64,000 nt of DNA from Phycisphaerae bacterium (GTDB lineage: Bacteria > Chloroflexota > Anaerolineae > 4572-78 > J111): NCBI GenBank assembly GCA_028285035.1, contig JANQQF010000065.1, forward strand, positions 17,457 through 81,456, in the 5' to 3' direction. The notes under the pieces are model-generated. The model had not been told where the DNA came from, searched no databases, and saw nothing but the letters and a program-made list of their open reading frames with translations. Shown piece after piece: positions 26,612 to 36,360 of this stretch. Numbering within the stretch: position 1 is the stretch's first letter; each line of letters starts with the position of its first letter. The position numbers and the translations under genes are program-made.

Positions 26612-26763
26612 TCTCAGGCAAGATTTTTGTTCAACAGTGGTTAAAGCCATTAACCGATACTACCCTTAACGTCATATATGACTGACAATGTTGTCTAATT
26701 TGAGATAGCGTTGTTTCAAGTCAATCCAAGTTTTAATTGACTAGTCGCACTGAGGTGAACACT

Positions 26764-28071
26764 ATGAATATCATACTTATTGGTCTAAATCATAAAACTG
26801 CCCCAGTTGAAGTGAGAGAGCGTCTCAATTTTAGCCCAAATATGCTTCGTTCAGCTTTGACCCATTTTGATCATACTCACTCTCAAGCTCATCTTGATCA
26901 TGTAAAAGAGGGGGTTATTCTCTCAACCTGTAATCGCACAGAAATTTATGCATTAGTTAATGATCCTGAAATCGCTCAAAAAAGTATCGTTACTTTTTTG
27001 AGCCGAACTTGTAATGTTTCAGAGGAGATTTTTTCTCAATATCTGTATATTTATAAGAATGAGGCATCCGTTCGCCACTTGATGCGAGTTGCGGGGGGAT
27101 TGGACTCCCTGGTAATCGGCGAGCCGCAAATTCTGGGGCAGATCACTAATGCTTATGAAGCAGCACTGTCGCAGCAGGCTGCTGGGACTGTTTTGTCCGC
27201 TCTTTTTAGAGCCGCGATTCATGCTGGCAAGCGGTCTCGAACCGAAACTGCTATTAGTGTAAATCCAGCCTCAATTAGCTCTGTTGCAGCTAATCTTGCG
27301 ACAAATTTGTTGGGCGATCTCTCTAAACGACACGTTTTGTTGATTGGCGCAGGTGAGATGGGGGCCATTGCCGCTCGTTCGTTGCTAAATCGGGGCGTCT
27401 CAACACTTACGGTAGCCAATCGAACATACGAAAATGCTGTACAACTAGCTCAGGCTTGGGATGGTAAAGCGATCAGCTTCCAAAATCTACCAGAAGCTCT
27501 AGCGAAGGTAGATATTATTATCACATCAACTGGTGCACCCCATACGATTCTTGATCAAGCCCTGCTTCAGCCAGTCATGAATGACCGCTCTGATCGCCCC
27601 TTATTTATCATTGATATTGCTGTTCCCCGTGATGTTGATCCAAATGTGTCACAAATTCCCAATATTCATCTCCATGATATTGATGATTTACAAAGTCAGG
27701 TCGATGATAATGTTCGGGAGCGTAAGTCTGAGATACCTCAAGTCGAGGCTATTATCGACGAGGAAGTGGATCAATATCTAGAGTGGCTTGCTTCACTTGA
27801 TGTTGTGGGAACGATTGTCGACTTCCGAAAGCAGGTTACCAACTTCCGTGAGTGTGAACTCCAACGTCTGTTTAATCGTCTCGATGTGGATGAGCGTCAG
27901 CAAGAACTGATCGCTACGATGAGTCATAGACTGATAAACAAAATCCTGCACGAACCTACCTTACGGCTCAAAAAAGAGGCAGCCAATGGAAATGGTGTAG
28001 CTTATATCGCCGCGCTCCGGCATCTGTTTGCCTTGGAGGAGGCCCCAAGACCAGTCCAAACTGCAAAATAA
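26764..28071 (+). CDS. hemA: HemA, glutamyl-tRNA reductase
   Basis: HemA makes glutamate-1-semialdehyde from glutamyl-tRNA, the first step of the C5 route to all tetrapyrroles, so it feeds haem, B12 and bacteriochlorophyll. The 435-residue protein starts MNIILIGLNHKTAPVEVRER, has the catalytic Cys56 in STCNRTEIY, the GEPQILGQ segment near residue 119 and the NADPH motif IGAGEMGAIAA near 196. A GAGG site supports the ATG at 26764. It sits alone after the photosynthetic group, with its own 150-base upstream gap; no hemL or hemB is adjacent. Confidence 0.95.
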   Translation: MNIILIGLNHKTAPVEVRERLNFSPNMLRSALTHFDHTHSQAHLDHVKEGVILSTCNRTEIYALVNDPEIAQKSIVTFLSRTCNVSEEIFSQYLYIYKNEASVRHLMRVAGGLDSLVIGEPQILGQITNAYEAALSQQAAGTVLSALFRAAIHAGKRSRTETAISVNPASISSVAANLATNLLGDLSKRHVLLIGAGEMGAIAARSLLNRGVSTLTVANRTYENAVQLAQAWDGKAISFQNLPEALAKVDIIITSTGAPHTILDQALLQPVMNDRSDRPLFIIDIAVPRDVDPNVSQIPNIHLHDIDDLQSQVDDNVRERKSEIPQVEAIIDEEVDQYLEWLASLDVVGTIVDFRKQVTNFRECELQRLFNRLDVDERQQELIATMSHRLINKILHEPTLRLKKEAANGNGVAYIAALRHLFALEEAPRPVQTAK

Positions 28072-28689
28072 TCACAGATTTTGACGAGTCTGGTGGTAAA
28101 ATGTGATCAACATTGTCAGAGCAAATAGTCACATCCAGTCTCGTCCTGTGAAAAATTGCTGGCTACTCCAATATTTTTAGCTAGCCTAATATTAGACATT
28201 GAAATCAAAGTTAGTTGTTATTGTTATATAAATCCTCCTATTCAACATCCCTATGATCAACCTACCATTGAAAAATAAAATCAGCTAGGATGTCGTGCCG
28301 TAAATAAAGCAACAGTTATTAAGGGCGAGATACTTAAACAGTTGGTCGTTGAAACATTGCTGTATAAATATCTGCGTCCAACTGTGCGAGACATTTTTCC
28401 CTACCAAACATCCGGGATAACTATTGTTTGCCCTGAGTTATATTTTGGGTGTTAGGCAATTCCAAGAAAATAAATCCCAATTGATCAGGTCAAGAGCAGA
28501 CAAGCATTAAAAGCCTAGATCGACTCGGGAATTGCTTAAGCTTTGATGAGGATTTATAAATATAATCTGAAAATTCACTCTAACCCTATCTAACTTGCCC
28601 AAATTCGACTTCTCCAGTATACACCGTCTGTTGTATATATTGCTGCCACTTCTCTTTTTTATTTACAGATCAATGACCAAGGTGACTGA
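28072..28689. other. 618-base gap between hemA and the MFS gene
   Basis: I see no supported gene. A start-less open stretch on the plus strand at 28279..28455 (58 codons) might be a decayed remnant, but I recognise nothing in it. No tRNA-like structure or strong terminator was found. The last 100 bases must hold the promoter of the downstream transporter. Confidence 0.5.
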
Positions 28690-30102
28690 ATGACAACCCA
28701 AAGTGCGGAGACTGAATTGGTTGAAGACAAGCTCGATTTCAAACGACTTCTCCCAATTATCTTTATTGTTTTTGTTGACTCGATGGGTTTGACAATGATT
28801 TTCCCCCTTTTGCCTTATTATGTCCTCTCTTTTGATGCTGGCCCGGCCGTGATTGGTTTATTAAGTGCCTCCTATCCTTTGATGCAATTTTTTGGAGGGC
28901 CACTTTTAAGTGCTCTATCTGATCGATATGGTCGTCGTCCGGTGTTAGCGTTCGCTCAAGCTGGGACATTTTTGAGCCTACTTTTGCTGGGTGCGGCGAA
29001 TGCCTTGTGGATTATTTTTTTAGCCCGTATTCTAGACGGCCTGACGGGCGCAAACCTAGCAACAGTACAGGCAGCCGTCGCTGATGTAACAACACCCAAA
29101 AATCGTAATCAGGGGTTGGGATTGGTTGGGGCTGCTTTTGGGCTGGGATTTGTTTTTGGCCCAGCCCTCAGCGGTCTGGCTTTGATATTATCAGGTGCTG
29201 AGTACAGTGCACCAGCTATTATGGCGGCAGCCTTTGCTTTTGTATCCGTACTTTTGACCACTTTCTTTTTTGAGGAAACTCTCCCCCCACACAAACGAGG
29301 TGAATTTAGTGGTGAGCGGGTAAATTGGGCCGCAGATCGTTTGTTAAAGGGATTACGAAACCCAACCCTCAATATCCTTTTTATACTCCTTTTCTTGTAT
29401 CAGCTGGTCTTTGCCGCATTTCGAATTATGTTTGCTCCATTTACTCTTAATCGCTTGGGCTTAAACAGTGTGGGCAACACCATTTTTTTTGTGGTGATTG
29501 GGGTTTTGGTCGTGATTATGCAAGGTGGGTTAATTGGACCGTTGACCAAGAGGGTAGGTGAGCGAGGTTTAGTCTTGAGTGGCTTGGTTGCCCTAGCTGT
29601 GGGACTACTTTTGATGAGTCAAACACCCCAGCAGGTTGTCCCCTGGTATACTCGTGACGCAATTATTGCGGAGTTAAGTCAACAAAATGAGAGCGCCTCT
29701 AGTGAGACGACAACAAGTTTATCCGATGAAGCAACGCTCTCTCAAATTAAACTATTACCCCCGATGGGAAATGCTGGATATTGGGGGATTACCATTCAAA
29801 TGATTGCCGTGGTTCCCATCGTTTTTGGAGCTAGTATGCTTCAGCCCAGTCTCAATAGCCTGATTACTCAAAGCTCAGCAGAGACTGATGTTGGGGCCAC
29901 GCTAGGGGTTAGCTCTGCCTTTTTAAGTCTGGCTACTATTATCGGCCCTTTTTGGGGTGGGATTGTTTTTGAACTTATCGGCCCCGCTGCCCCGTTTTGG
30001 ATTGGCGGGATTGTGTCAGCCTTGGTTGTCCCGTTAGCAGCTCGACGGATTACGGCAAGAGATCCAGACGACAGCTTCAGCCACCAATCGACCCCTGGCT
30101 AA
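28690..30102 (+). CDS. Major facilitator transporter, TetA-like drug exporter family
   Basis: The 470-residue protein has 12 predicted spans and the DHA1/TetA pattern: DSMGLTMIFPLLPYY in helix 1, motif A as SDRYGRRPVL between helices 2 and 3 (about residues 77-86), GANLATVQAAVADVTTP near 118 and GLVGAAFGLGFVFGP in helix 5 (motif C). Exporters of this type expel drugs or metabolites using the proton gradient. A hydrophilic loop of about 50 residues with many Ser and Gln follows helix 8, an unusual insertion. The substrate is unknown. Its 3' end overlaps the convergent membrane gene by 26 bases. Confidence 0.82.
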   Translation: MTTQSAETELVEDKLDFKRLLPIIFIVFVDSMGLTMIFPLLPYYVLSFDAGPAVIGLLSASYPLMQFFGGPLLSALSDRYGRRPVLAFAQAGTFLSLLLLGAANALWIIFLARILDGLTGANLATVQAAVADVTTPKNRNQGLGLVGAAFGLGFVFGPALSGLALILSGAEYSAPAIMAAAFAFVSVLLTTFFFEETLPPHKRGEFSGERVNWAADRLLKGLRNPTLNILFILLFLYQLVFAAFRIMFAPFTLNRLGLNSVGNTIFFVVIGVLVVIMQGGLIGPLTKRVGERGLVLSGLVALAVGLLLMSQTPQQVVPWYTRDAIIAELSQQNESASSETTTSLSDEATLSQIKLLPPMGNAGYWGITIQMIAVVPIVFGASMLQPSLNSLITQSSAETDVGATLGVSSAFLSLATIIGPFWGGIVFELIGPAAPFWIGGIVSALVVPLAARRITARDPDDSFSHQSTPG

Positions 30103-30706
30103 ATGATCGGCCTGTAAATCGTTGCCAGGTGGCTCGCACAAACATATAAACGTGGATACATGTCGGGATCATGGCCGAGATGCCCATAATCAAGCCAAAG
30201 TAGATATTTCGTAAATTATCCGTGGGATTAGCCACCGCGTCGGTCAACATCTGTTCATATCGGTCGGTGCGTGCCCCCAAATCCTGTGGGATCTCTTGGA
30301 AGAATGTCACTTCCCACCAATTGACCAGCCAACCTGAAATTGAAAAGACGTAGACCACCCAAAATGTGGCTAGAATCGCAATAATCAGATCGACCGAAAG
30401 GTGAGCGATGTACTCCCAGCTCTTGGTGCTGCGCAAGGCACGGCGAATAATGTAGATGGTGACGAAAAAGGAGAGGCTATCGAACATCGCGCCGAGAATG
30501 CCAACGGGGAATTGGACCCGAAAGTAGTGGGCGTTGAGCAGAAACGGGAAGGCGGTGACCATCGCCCACCAGTAGAACAGAATGTTTACAATGACAAAGA
30601 AGATGAACAAGAGCGGGAAAAAGATGTAGATTGGCCCCCGATGCGTTTCATAAAAATCGAGCAACCGACCCAGTGAGACTTTCCAAATATCGATAATTCC
30701 ATCCAT
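30077..30706 (-). CDS. Hypothetical four-span membrane protein
   Basis: This 209-residue protein starts at the ATG at 30706, supported by a GGAAGG site; an earlier in-frame start at 30757 lacks one. It has four predicted spans at about 27-50, 65-88, 108-135 and 175-200, with a hydrophilic segment between the last two. I recognise no family. Its end overlaps the convergent MFS gene by 26 bases and the 321-base gap upstream separates it from nudC, so it is probably transcribed alone. Confidence 0.65.
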   Translation of the reverse strand: MDGIIDIWKVSLGRLLDFYETHRGPIYIFFPLLFIFFVIVNILFYWWAMVTAFPFLLNAHYFRVQFPVGILGAMFDSLSFFVTIYIIRRALRSTKSWEYIAHLSVDLIIAILATFWVVYVFSISGWLVNWWEVTFFQEIPQDLGARTDRYEQMLTDAVANPTDNLRNIYFGLIMGISAMIPTCIHVYMFVRATWQRFTGRSFSQGSIGG

Positions 30707-31027
30707 TGTGTAACCTTCCGCGATTTTTCTAATTTTGTGATTTTGAATAATTCGCAAAGAGTAATTGAGAATACGGCATCAATAGTTTGCCTAAATAAAC
30801 CGAAAATTGAGCAGTTTAGCGAATTATTAATAAGTAAACCGATCTGTAACTATGTTCAGGTATAGCCTCTGTAACTTTAGAGTTCCATTTTTTCAAAATT
30901 TCTCTCGGTTTACTTCAAATTCCACCGTTCGACCATACATAGCCAAGATTAATGGGAGATAAGAAATTACTGACCGAAGTTTGACTGTAGAAATTTTTGG
31001 ATTCGTTGTAACTCCCGATCTTCTCCC
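30707..31027. other. 321-base gap between the membrane protein and nudC
   Basis: AT-rich sequence without a supported gene. It lies after the nudC stop and before the minus-strand membrane gene, so it should contain the promoter of the latter. No clear hairpin terminator for nudC was seen. Confidence 0.45.
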
Positions 31028-31846
31028 TCACTCAATCGACTCTAAATAGGCATCAATCAACTGTCGGGCAATGCTGATTCTTGGTGGAATTTTGGGCATT
31101 GTAGCTGCGGTGAACCAAGCGGCATCCTCAATTTCCTCCTCTTGGGGCACAATCTCGCCACTTTCATACTCGGCCATATAGCCGAGCATTAACGAGTTGG
31201 GGAAGGGCCAAGACTGGCTACCAAAGTAGCGGATGTTTTTGACGGTAATGCCCACCTCCTCGCGAACCTCACGGTGGATGGTCTCCTCCACTGACTCGCC
31301 CGGTTCCACAAAGCCAGCCAACACGCTGTACATCTCCGGTGGGAAGCGTGGGGCACGGGCGAGCAACACTTCATCGCCCCGACGTACCAACACAATCATC
31401 GAAGGAGATAAACGAGGGTAATTGGTCAAGCCGCACTCTGGGCATTTTTTCCCCCGCTCTGCCTTTTGTGTAACTGTCTTTGCCCCGCATCGTCCACAAA
31501 ATTGGTGGGTTCGATCCCAATCGATAATCTGCACAGCTCGCCCGCCAATGCTGAAAACGGCCTCTGGTACTTCCCCGTACACGAAGCGTAAGCCTTTGAA
31601 TTCCGTTCCTGCTGGTGCCTCTGTCTTGGCATCAACCTCAACGGCAAAACAGGCCTGCCCCTTGAGCGTGCCCAAATAGTGCTGTCGCAAGAATGATAAA
31701 CCGATTTCGGCTGGATCAATCGCTTGGGGAACGCCTGCCTCTAAATTTGGATCACACAACAAATCGTTTCCGCGATAGATAAACCACAAGGCTGGCTCGG
31801 TCAGTTTCTCAGGCGGTACGACCCCCGCAATAAATTCCTCAGTCAT
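31028..31846 (-). CDS. nudC: NudC-type NAD(H) pyrophosphatase / decapping Nudix hydrolase
   Basis: NudC cleaves NADH to NMNH and AMP and removes NAD caps from RNA. The 272-residue protein has a central zinc ribbon made of two CxxC pairs (CGRC near 117 and CPEC near 135), then the Nudix box beginning GFVEPGESVEET near 178 and ending REEVGI. The SQSWPFPNSLMLGY segment near 210 is the NudC signature that distinguishes it from other Nudix enzymes. Length is normal. A GGGAG site precedes the ATG at 31846. It is monocistronic by context. Confidence 0.93.
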   Translation of the reverse strand: MTEEFIAGVVPPEKLTEPALWFIYRGNDLLCDPNLEAGVPQAIDPAEIGLSFLRQHYLGTLKGQACFAVEVDAKTEAPAGTEFKGLRFVYGEVPEAVFSIGGRAVQIIDWDRTHQFCGRCGAKTVTQKAERGKKCPECGLTNYPRLSPSMIVLVRRGDEVLLARAPRFPPEMYSVLAGFVEPGESVEETIHREVREEVGITVKNIRYFGSQSWPFPNSLMLGYMAEYESGEIVPQEEEIEDAAWFTAATMPKIPPRISIARQLIDAYLESIE

Positions 31847-31999
31847 CTAAAATTGCTCCCAATAAAAAGTGATTAGTGGTTGGTGGCTAGTGATGATTGT
31901 GTTTATTTCAAATTACAAGGGACAGCCAACCCTATGAACTCTATAAACCTTATAAACTCCATAAACACTATTAACCCTACAAACCCCGTGCGAACTCTA

Positions 32000-33349
32000 C
32001 TAACGCATCCCCCGTTCAACAAATTGACCCCATCCGGCTGGGCCAACAAATTGCCCGTTTTCCACCAAGCGCTGGCCCCGGCTGAGCGTGGTGATTGGAA
32101 AGCCAGTCACGCTCATGCTCTCATACGTACAAAAGTCGATGGCCGAGTGCAGGGTATCGGCGGAGAAGGTGATGGTATGGTTGGGGTCAAAGAGGACAAT
32201 GTCGGCGTCGTAGCCGGGAACAAGTTTGCCTTTACGAGGTAGGCCAAATACCTTGGCGGGTCTCGTACAGCACACCTCTACCCAGCGATTGAGACTGATC
32301 CGCCCTGTTTTTACGCCAAATTCGTACATCAACGCCAGCCGCGTTTCGATGCTGGCTGTCCCTGCGGGATGATGATCGGTTTGGGCGGGCCGAGGATTAT
32401 GATCCGTAGAGACGATGTCTAGACGGCCATCGGCCAGCCCTTGCCAAAGTTCATTCTGATGGGTAATGTCACGTAACGGTGGTCGCACCATCAATGATTG
32501 AGCGTGGAAATCATCTCGCTCGTAAACCTCATCAGTCAGAATGGCATATTGCACGCAAACCTCACCAAACACTGTTTGCCCACGGGCTTTTGCCAGCCCA
32601 ATCTCACGCACACCCTCAGCGCAAGAGATGTGATAAATCAGGGTGCGTGCCCCGGCCACATTCGCCAAAGCCAACGCCCGATGAATGGCCTCTCCCTCGG
32701 TTGCGGCAGGGCAGGTGTTCACATAGCCACGTGACCCCGTAATGCCCGCTGCGGTTCGTCGGGCTTGTAACAACTCAATAATCTCGTGATTTTCAGCGTG
32801 GACGATAGCCAGACCATCGTAGGTAGCCACCTGCTCCATCGCCTGAAGCAAGGCTGGGTCCGTCAGGCGATAGCCTTCGTAAGCCATAAAGAATTTGAAG
32901 GATGGGACGCCTCGTTTGAAAACATCCGCCATCTCGGCCAATCGAGCCGGATCAGGATCGCGTAGATTCATGTGCAGAGCATAATCAATGACGGTTTGTC
33001 CGTTTGCCGTATCTTGGCGCTGATCCAACGCTTCAATCAATGATTGCCCCAAATCAGGTTGAGCAAAATCGATTAAGGTGGTGGTGCCCCCAAAGGCCGC
33101 AGCACGGCTGGCCGTAGCAAAGGAGTCGGCGGTGGGGATGTACGGCGCGAAGGTGGCGGGGTCGGTTAAGTGAACGTGTCCGTCAATGGCTCCAGGTAGC
33201 ACGTACAAGCCCGTCGCATCGACTTCACGTTCTCCCGATAAATTGTGCCCAATCGCCGCAATCTGTTCGCCACGAATTGCTATATCGGCGTTGAAGGTGT
33301 CGTTGGCTGTGATTAATTGACCATTTTTGATGACAAGATCATAGGACAT
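32000..33349 (-). CDS. Dihydropyrimidinase/allantoinase-like cyclic amidohydrolase
   Basis: The 449-residue TIM-barrel amidohydrolase has the metal-binding GHVHL motif near residue 59, a lysine in SFKFFMAYEG near 149 that is likely carbamylated to bridge two metals, HAENHEII near 182, a CAEG segment near 240 and the catalytic Asp in STDHNP near 310. These fit the hydantoinase, dihydropyrimidinase and allantoinase group, which open cyclic ureides. The exact substrate cannot be told by eye. The ATG at 33349 has an AAGGAG site; an overlapping TTG one codon earlier is less likely. No uracil, hydantoin or allantoin pathway partners are next to it. Confidence 0.85.
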   Translation of the reverse strand: MSYDLVIKNGQLITANDTFNADIAIRGEQIAAIGHNLSGEREVDATGLYVLPGAIDGHVHLTDPATFAPYIPTADSFATASRAAAFGGTTTLIDFAQPDLGQSLIEALDQRQDTANGQTVIDYALHMNLRDPDPARLAEMADVFKRGVPSFKFFMAYEGYRLTDPALLQAMEQVATYDGLAIVHAENHEIIELLQARRTAAGITGSRGYVNTCPAATEGEAIHRALALANVAGARTLIYHISCAEGVREIGLAKARGQTVFGEVCVQYAILTDEVYERDDFHAQSLMVRPPLRDITHQNELWQGLADGRLDIVSTDHNPRPAQTDHHPAGTASIETRLALMYEFGVKTGRISLNRWVEVCCTRPAKVFGLPRKGKLVPGYDADIVLFDPNHTITFSADTLHSAIDFCTYESMSVTGFPITTLSRGQRLVENGQFVGPAGWGQFVERGMR

Positions 33350-33380
33350 CAACAGTCTCCTTGAAAGATGTATATTGATT

Positions 33381-33438
33381 TGTAGCCGAGATTGCCAATC
33401 GCGCCAGGTAATTAATGAGATTGGAAATCTCGGCTACA
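33381..33438. repeat. Inverted repeat with 20-base arms upstream of the amidohydrolase gene
   Basis: Arms at 33381-33400 (TGTAGCCGAGATTGCCAATC) and 33419-33438 pair over 19 of 20 positions with an 18-base loop. It lies in the gap upstream of the amidohydrolase gene. The form suggests a small dispersed palindromic element rather than a terminator, since there is no T run. Confidence 0.7.
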
Positions 33439-33538
33439 GAAATGTAAGTATGCAAGCGAATTATGGCACAGGCTTCTAGACTGTTGACCTACAGGCAGGA
33501 TGCCTAAGGTCCATTGAACTGGTCAAGAAAAGTATAAA

Positions 33539-34093
33539 TTATCCCTCAGGTGGGGTGATCTCTGGTATTGTCACGACAATTCGCTCATCCACCACGGGGG
33601 GCAGGCACGTGCCGTCACTGCTACAAGCCATATAGGTCACGGAAAGTTCGACCTTGGTTGAAGTCGTTTGCTCGGCAAGGTTGATAGAGCGAAATAGTGT
33701 CACCGGGCCATCGGGATAAATGGGGAAGGCTTGGTCAAAGCCGGGAATGTCGTAGAGGGTTGAGTCGACATTAGCTTGAAGGGGACCGACAGGCTGGATG
33801 GCCTCGGAGAGAATTTCCAAGCGGGTGGGACGGCCTGCCCCTTCAAAGCCTTTGGGAGGCAGGTCTTTATCGTAAACGTGAAAATTGGGGCGGGTTGGAG
33901 TGTAGGTCGCGAGTAAATGGGGGCGTTCGGTTTCATCAAAGGCGATGGCAATGGTGACATCGACCGAATTTTTGTTAAATTGGCCCAATTCCTGGACATT
34001 TTCCCACTCAGCCTTGGGTTCAGTCGCGTTACAAGCGAGGAAAACTATCGCCAAAATGAAGGCCAGCAGAATTAGGCCAAATCTTTTTATCAT
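33539..34093 (-). CDS. Lipoprotein with DsbD-N-like domain
   Basis: The 184-residue product has a signal peptide with lipobox ending near Cys21 (VFLACNAT). The C-terminal part has a pair of cysteines in MACSSDGTCLPPV near 152-164, the arrangement seen in the N-terminal periplasmic domain of DsbD and related thiol-reducing proteins (C-x5-C followed by PP). It may accept electrons from a membrane thiol reductase, or simply share the immunoglobulin-like fold. Its ATG overlaps the stop of the upstream deacetylase-family gene by 4 bases (ATGA), so the two are translationally coupled though their functions are not clearly linked. Confidence 0.72.
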   Translation of the reverse strand: MIKRFGLILLAFILAIVFLACNATEPKAEWENVQELGQFNKNSVDVTIAIAFDETERPHLLATYTPTRPNFHVYDKDLPPKGFEGAGRPTRLEILSEAIQPVGPLQANVDSTLYDIPGFDQAFPIYPDGPVTLFRSINLAEQTTSTKVELSVTYMACSSDGTCLPPVVDERIVVTIPEITPPEG

Positions 34094-35091
34094 TGTGCTA
34101 ATATCTCCACGTGACTGACAGCGGCTGAAATGGTCACGGATAGTGTGTAACCGCCCCCGTGTGTTGAAATGACTGGGCTATCACATTGTTCAGCCCGATC
34201 TAGAACCAGACGGGTTAACGTTTGAAAATCGTCATTGGACCAGTTTGTGATATTGGCTCCGCCGTCATCTTGATGGGAGTCATATCCGGAAAAAATGATG
34301 ACAAGATCTGGCTCCCAGGGGAGATTATAAAGGGCTTCCTCAAAGACAACAAGACTGTTGTCCGCCCGATAAAAGTTACCCGAGACGTCTATCCCAGCCA
34401 TAAATTCATCATCATAAAGGCTATGTACCAGCGGAATATTGCAATGCCCCACTGTGTCTCCCATTGTGGTCGTTCCCAATTTTAGCCCAACCATTTTGGA
34501 CATATACAGATCAAGCATACTGTGGATACTAATGCAGTAAACGCTGTCGTCATTGGCAAAGATAGTCTGAGTGCCGTCCCCGTGATGAATATCCCAATCG
34601 ACGATCGCGATCTTCTCAAATCCTTGGCTTTGTGCATAACGCACCATCGCTGCCGTTGGGTTAAGCAAACAGTATCCGTGTCCAGAGTCTGGATAGGCGT
34701 GGTGCCCCCCCAGACTAAAGGTGTAAACGCGGTCGAATGTGCCTTGCTTGATTGTATCAACCGCACTCATCAAGCCACCCAGGCCGTACAAATAACCGGG
34801 CAGGGCAAATTCATAGCCGTGACACTCAATGCTCAATTTGGGGAGGTCCTCAGGGAGCTTCTCTGCCGCCATCAATCGTATTTTGTCTAAATACTCAGCC
34901 GTGTGTACGGTTTCAAATAGATCGAAGTCAGCCTTGTTGACCGGCAGTTGGGGGTATTCAGCGAGTGCTTCTGTGAGGCCTCTCTGTACTTTAGTAAAGT
35001 AGGGAACGGAGTGTCCCATAAAGCCGATTTGGTCGGCTGGTTTAGAAAGTAGGCACGTTTCAGGGTGGAGATAGGTGGCGAAGTTTGTCAT
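34090..35091 (-). CDS. Histone deacetylase-family hydrolase (AcuC/acetylpolyamine amidohydrolase group)
   Basis: These zinc hydrolases remove acetyl groups from acetyl-lysine, acetylpolyamines or similar amides. The 333-residue protein shows a His pair in GGHHAYPDSGHGYCLLNP (about 143-160), the metal site DWDIHHGDGTQ near 182-192, and the second Asp ligand in GYDSHQDD near 277. I chose the ATG at 35091 because an AAAGGA site precedes it; a longer frame from 35193 adds 34 residues without family similarity. It is coupled to the downstream lipoprotein gene. Substrate is unknown. Confidence 0.88.
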   Translation of the reverse strand: MTNFATYLHPETCLLSKPADQIGFMGHSVPYFTKVQRGLTEALAEYPQLPVNKADFDLFETVHTAEYLDKIRLMAAEKLPEDLPKLSIECHGYEFALPGYLYGLGGLMSAVDTIKQGTFDRVYTFSLGGHHAYPDSGHGYCLLNPTAAMVRYAQSQGFEKIAIVDWDIHHGDGTQTIFANDDSVYCISIHSMLDLYMSKMVGLKLGTTTMGDTVGHCNIPLVHSLYDDEFMAGIDVSGNFYRADNSLVVFEEALYNLPWEPDLVIIFSGYDSHQDDGGANITNWSNDDFQTLTRLVLDRAEQCDSPVISTHGGGYTLSVTISAAVSHVEILAQ

Positions 35092-35323
35092 AAGGGTTCC
35101 TTTCAGGTCGAGTTTAGCGTAATCGTGATGATCTAATGGTAAGGTCGATAACAAGTCCTGTAGATATTGTAATGAGATTTTTGCTGAGGCCAAGTTGGGG
35201 GAAGAGATTGGAAGGTTGGTTAGGGAAGTGCAATCTTCTAACCTTCCAGCCTGCCAATTTTAGTTCGACAGGACTGCTACCTTGTCCTATAATCAGCGCC
35301 AAACTCATTAAAGGACTCCTACT

Positions 35324-36349
35324 ATGCAATTTGCCTTTCGATGGTATGGCCCCACCGATCCGGTGACGTTGGCCGATATTCGCCAGATTCCAAACGTAAC
35401 CCAGATTGTGGCGGCCTTGTACGATGTCGCTGCCAGCGAAATCTTGCCCTACGAGCGATTGCTCGCCTTGAAGCAAGCGATTGAGGCGGCGGGCTTCAAA
35501 TTTGACGTGTATGAAAGTTTGCCGGTCCACGAGGATATCAAACTGGGCCGTGATACCCGCGATGATTTGATTGAAATTTATGGGCAGAATTTACAGCTGT
35601 TGGGTGAGACTGGGATTAAGGTCAATTGCTACAATTTTATGCCCCTCTTCGACTGGCTCCGCACCGATTTGGAGATGCCCTTGCCTGATGGCTCGACCGC
35701 GTTGGCCTATGATCACGAGCAACTGGCCCATATCCCCGATCCCTTCCAAGCTGATCTACCTGCCTACTTCCCACTCGATGAGCGCCCGGAAGCTCTCAAA
35801 GAAGCGTATCTCAGCACCACCGAGGCCGATCTCTGGGCCAATTTTGCTTACTTTTTAGAACGAGTTATCCCGCTGGCCGAGGCCGCCGGGGTCAAGATGG
35901 CCCTGCACGCCGATGATCCGCCCTGGTCAATCTTCAATCTGCCTCGCATCATTACCAGCGCTGCCAGCCTTGAGCGCGTCCGGAATTTGGCCGATAGCCC
36001 CGCGAATGGCTTCACCTTTTGTACAGGCTCGCTCGGGGCCAATCCTGCCAATGACCTGCCCGCGATGATTCGTCAATTCGGTCCCTACATCCACTTTGCC
36101 CACTGCCGCAATGTCAAACATACTGGCGATAAACAGTTCCATGAGGCCGCTCACCCCCCACAATTCGGTGATGTCGATTTAGTCGCCGTCCTGCAAGCCT
36201 ATCACGATATCGGCTTCACGGGTGTCCTGCGTCCCGACCACGGTCGGATGATTTGGGGCGAAACGGGCACCCCTGGCTACGGTCTCTATGATCGCGCCTT
36301 GGGGGTAATGTATTTGCAAGGGGTTTGGAACGGATTAGGGGCAAAGTAG
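35324..36349 (+). CDS. uxuA: UxuA, mannonate dehydratase
   Basis: UxuA converts D-mannonate to 2-keto-3-deoxygluconate in glucuronate breakdown. The 341-residue protein starts MQFAFRWYGPTDPVTL, with the family motifs NCYNFMPLFDW near residue 102, MALHADDPPW near 187 and PDHGRM near 305; His, Cys and Asp residues in these segments hold the metal. It is slightly shorter than the E. coli enzyme, as is common outside enterobacteria. No other uronate genes are adjacent; a LarA-like gene follows after a repeat-containing gap. Confidence 0.92.
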   Translation: MQFAFRWYGPTDPVTLADIRQIPNVTQIVAALYDVAASEILPYERLLALKQAIEAAGFKFDVYESLPVHEDIKLGRDTRDDLIEIYGQNLQLLGETGIKVNCYNFMPLFDWLRTDLEMPLPDGSTALAYDHEQLAHIPDPFQADLPAYFPLDERPEALKEAYLSTTEADLWANFAYFLERVIPLAEAAGVKMALHADDPPWSIFNLPRIITSAASLERVRNLADSPANGFTFCTGSLGANPANDLPAMIRQFGPYIHFAHCRNVKHTGDKQFHEAAHPPQFGDVDLVAVLQAYHDIGFTGVLRPDHGRMIWGETGTPGYGLYDRALGVMYLQGVWNGLGAK

Positions 36350-36360
36350 CAAGGATGTAG

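Noticed and set aside
28279..28455. Start-less open frame of 58 codons between hemA and the MFS gene
   Set aside because: No start codon, no ribosome binding site and no recognisable family; it may be chance or a decayed remnant.
31422..31719. Frames on both strands overlapping nudC
   Set aside because: They are shadows of the nudC zinc-ribbon region, which has clear motifs in its own frame.
34522..34890. 122-codon plus-strand frame opposite the deacetylase-family gene
   Set aside because: It lies wholly inside a well-supported gene on the other strand and shows no family features.
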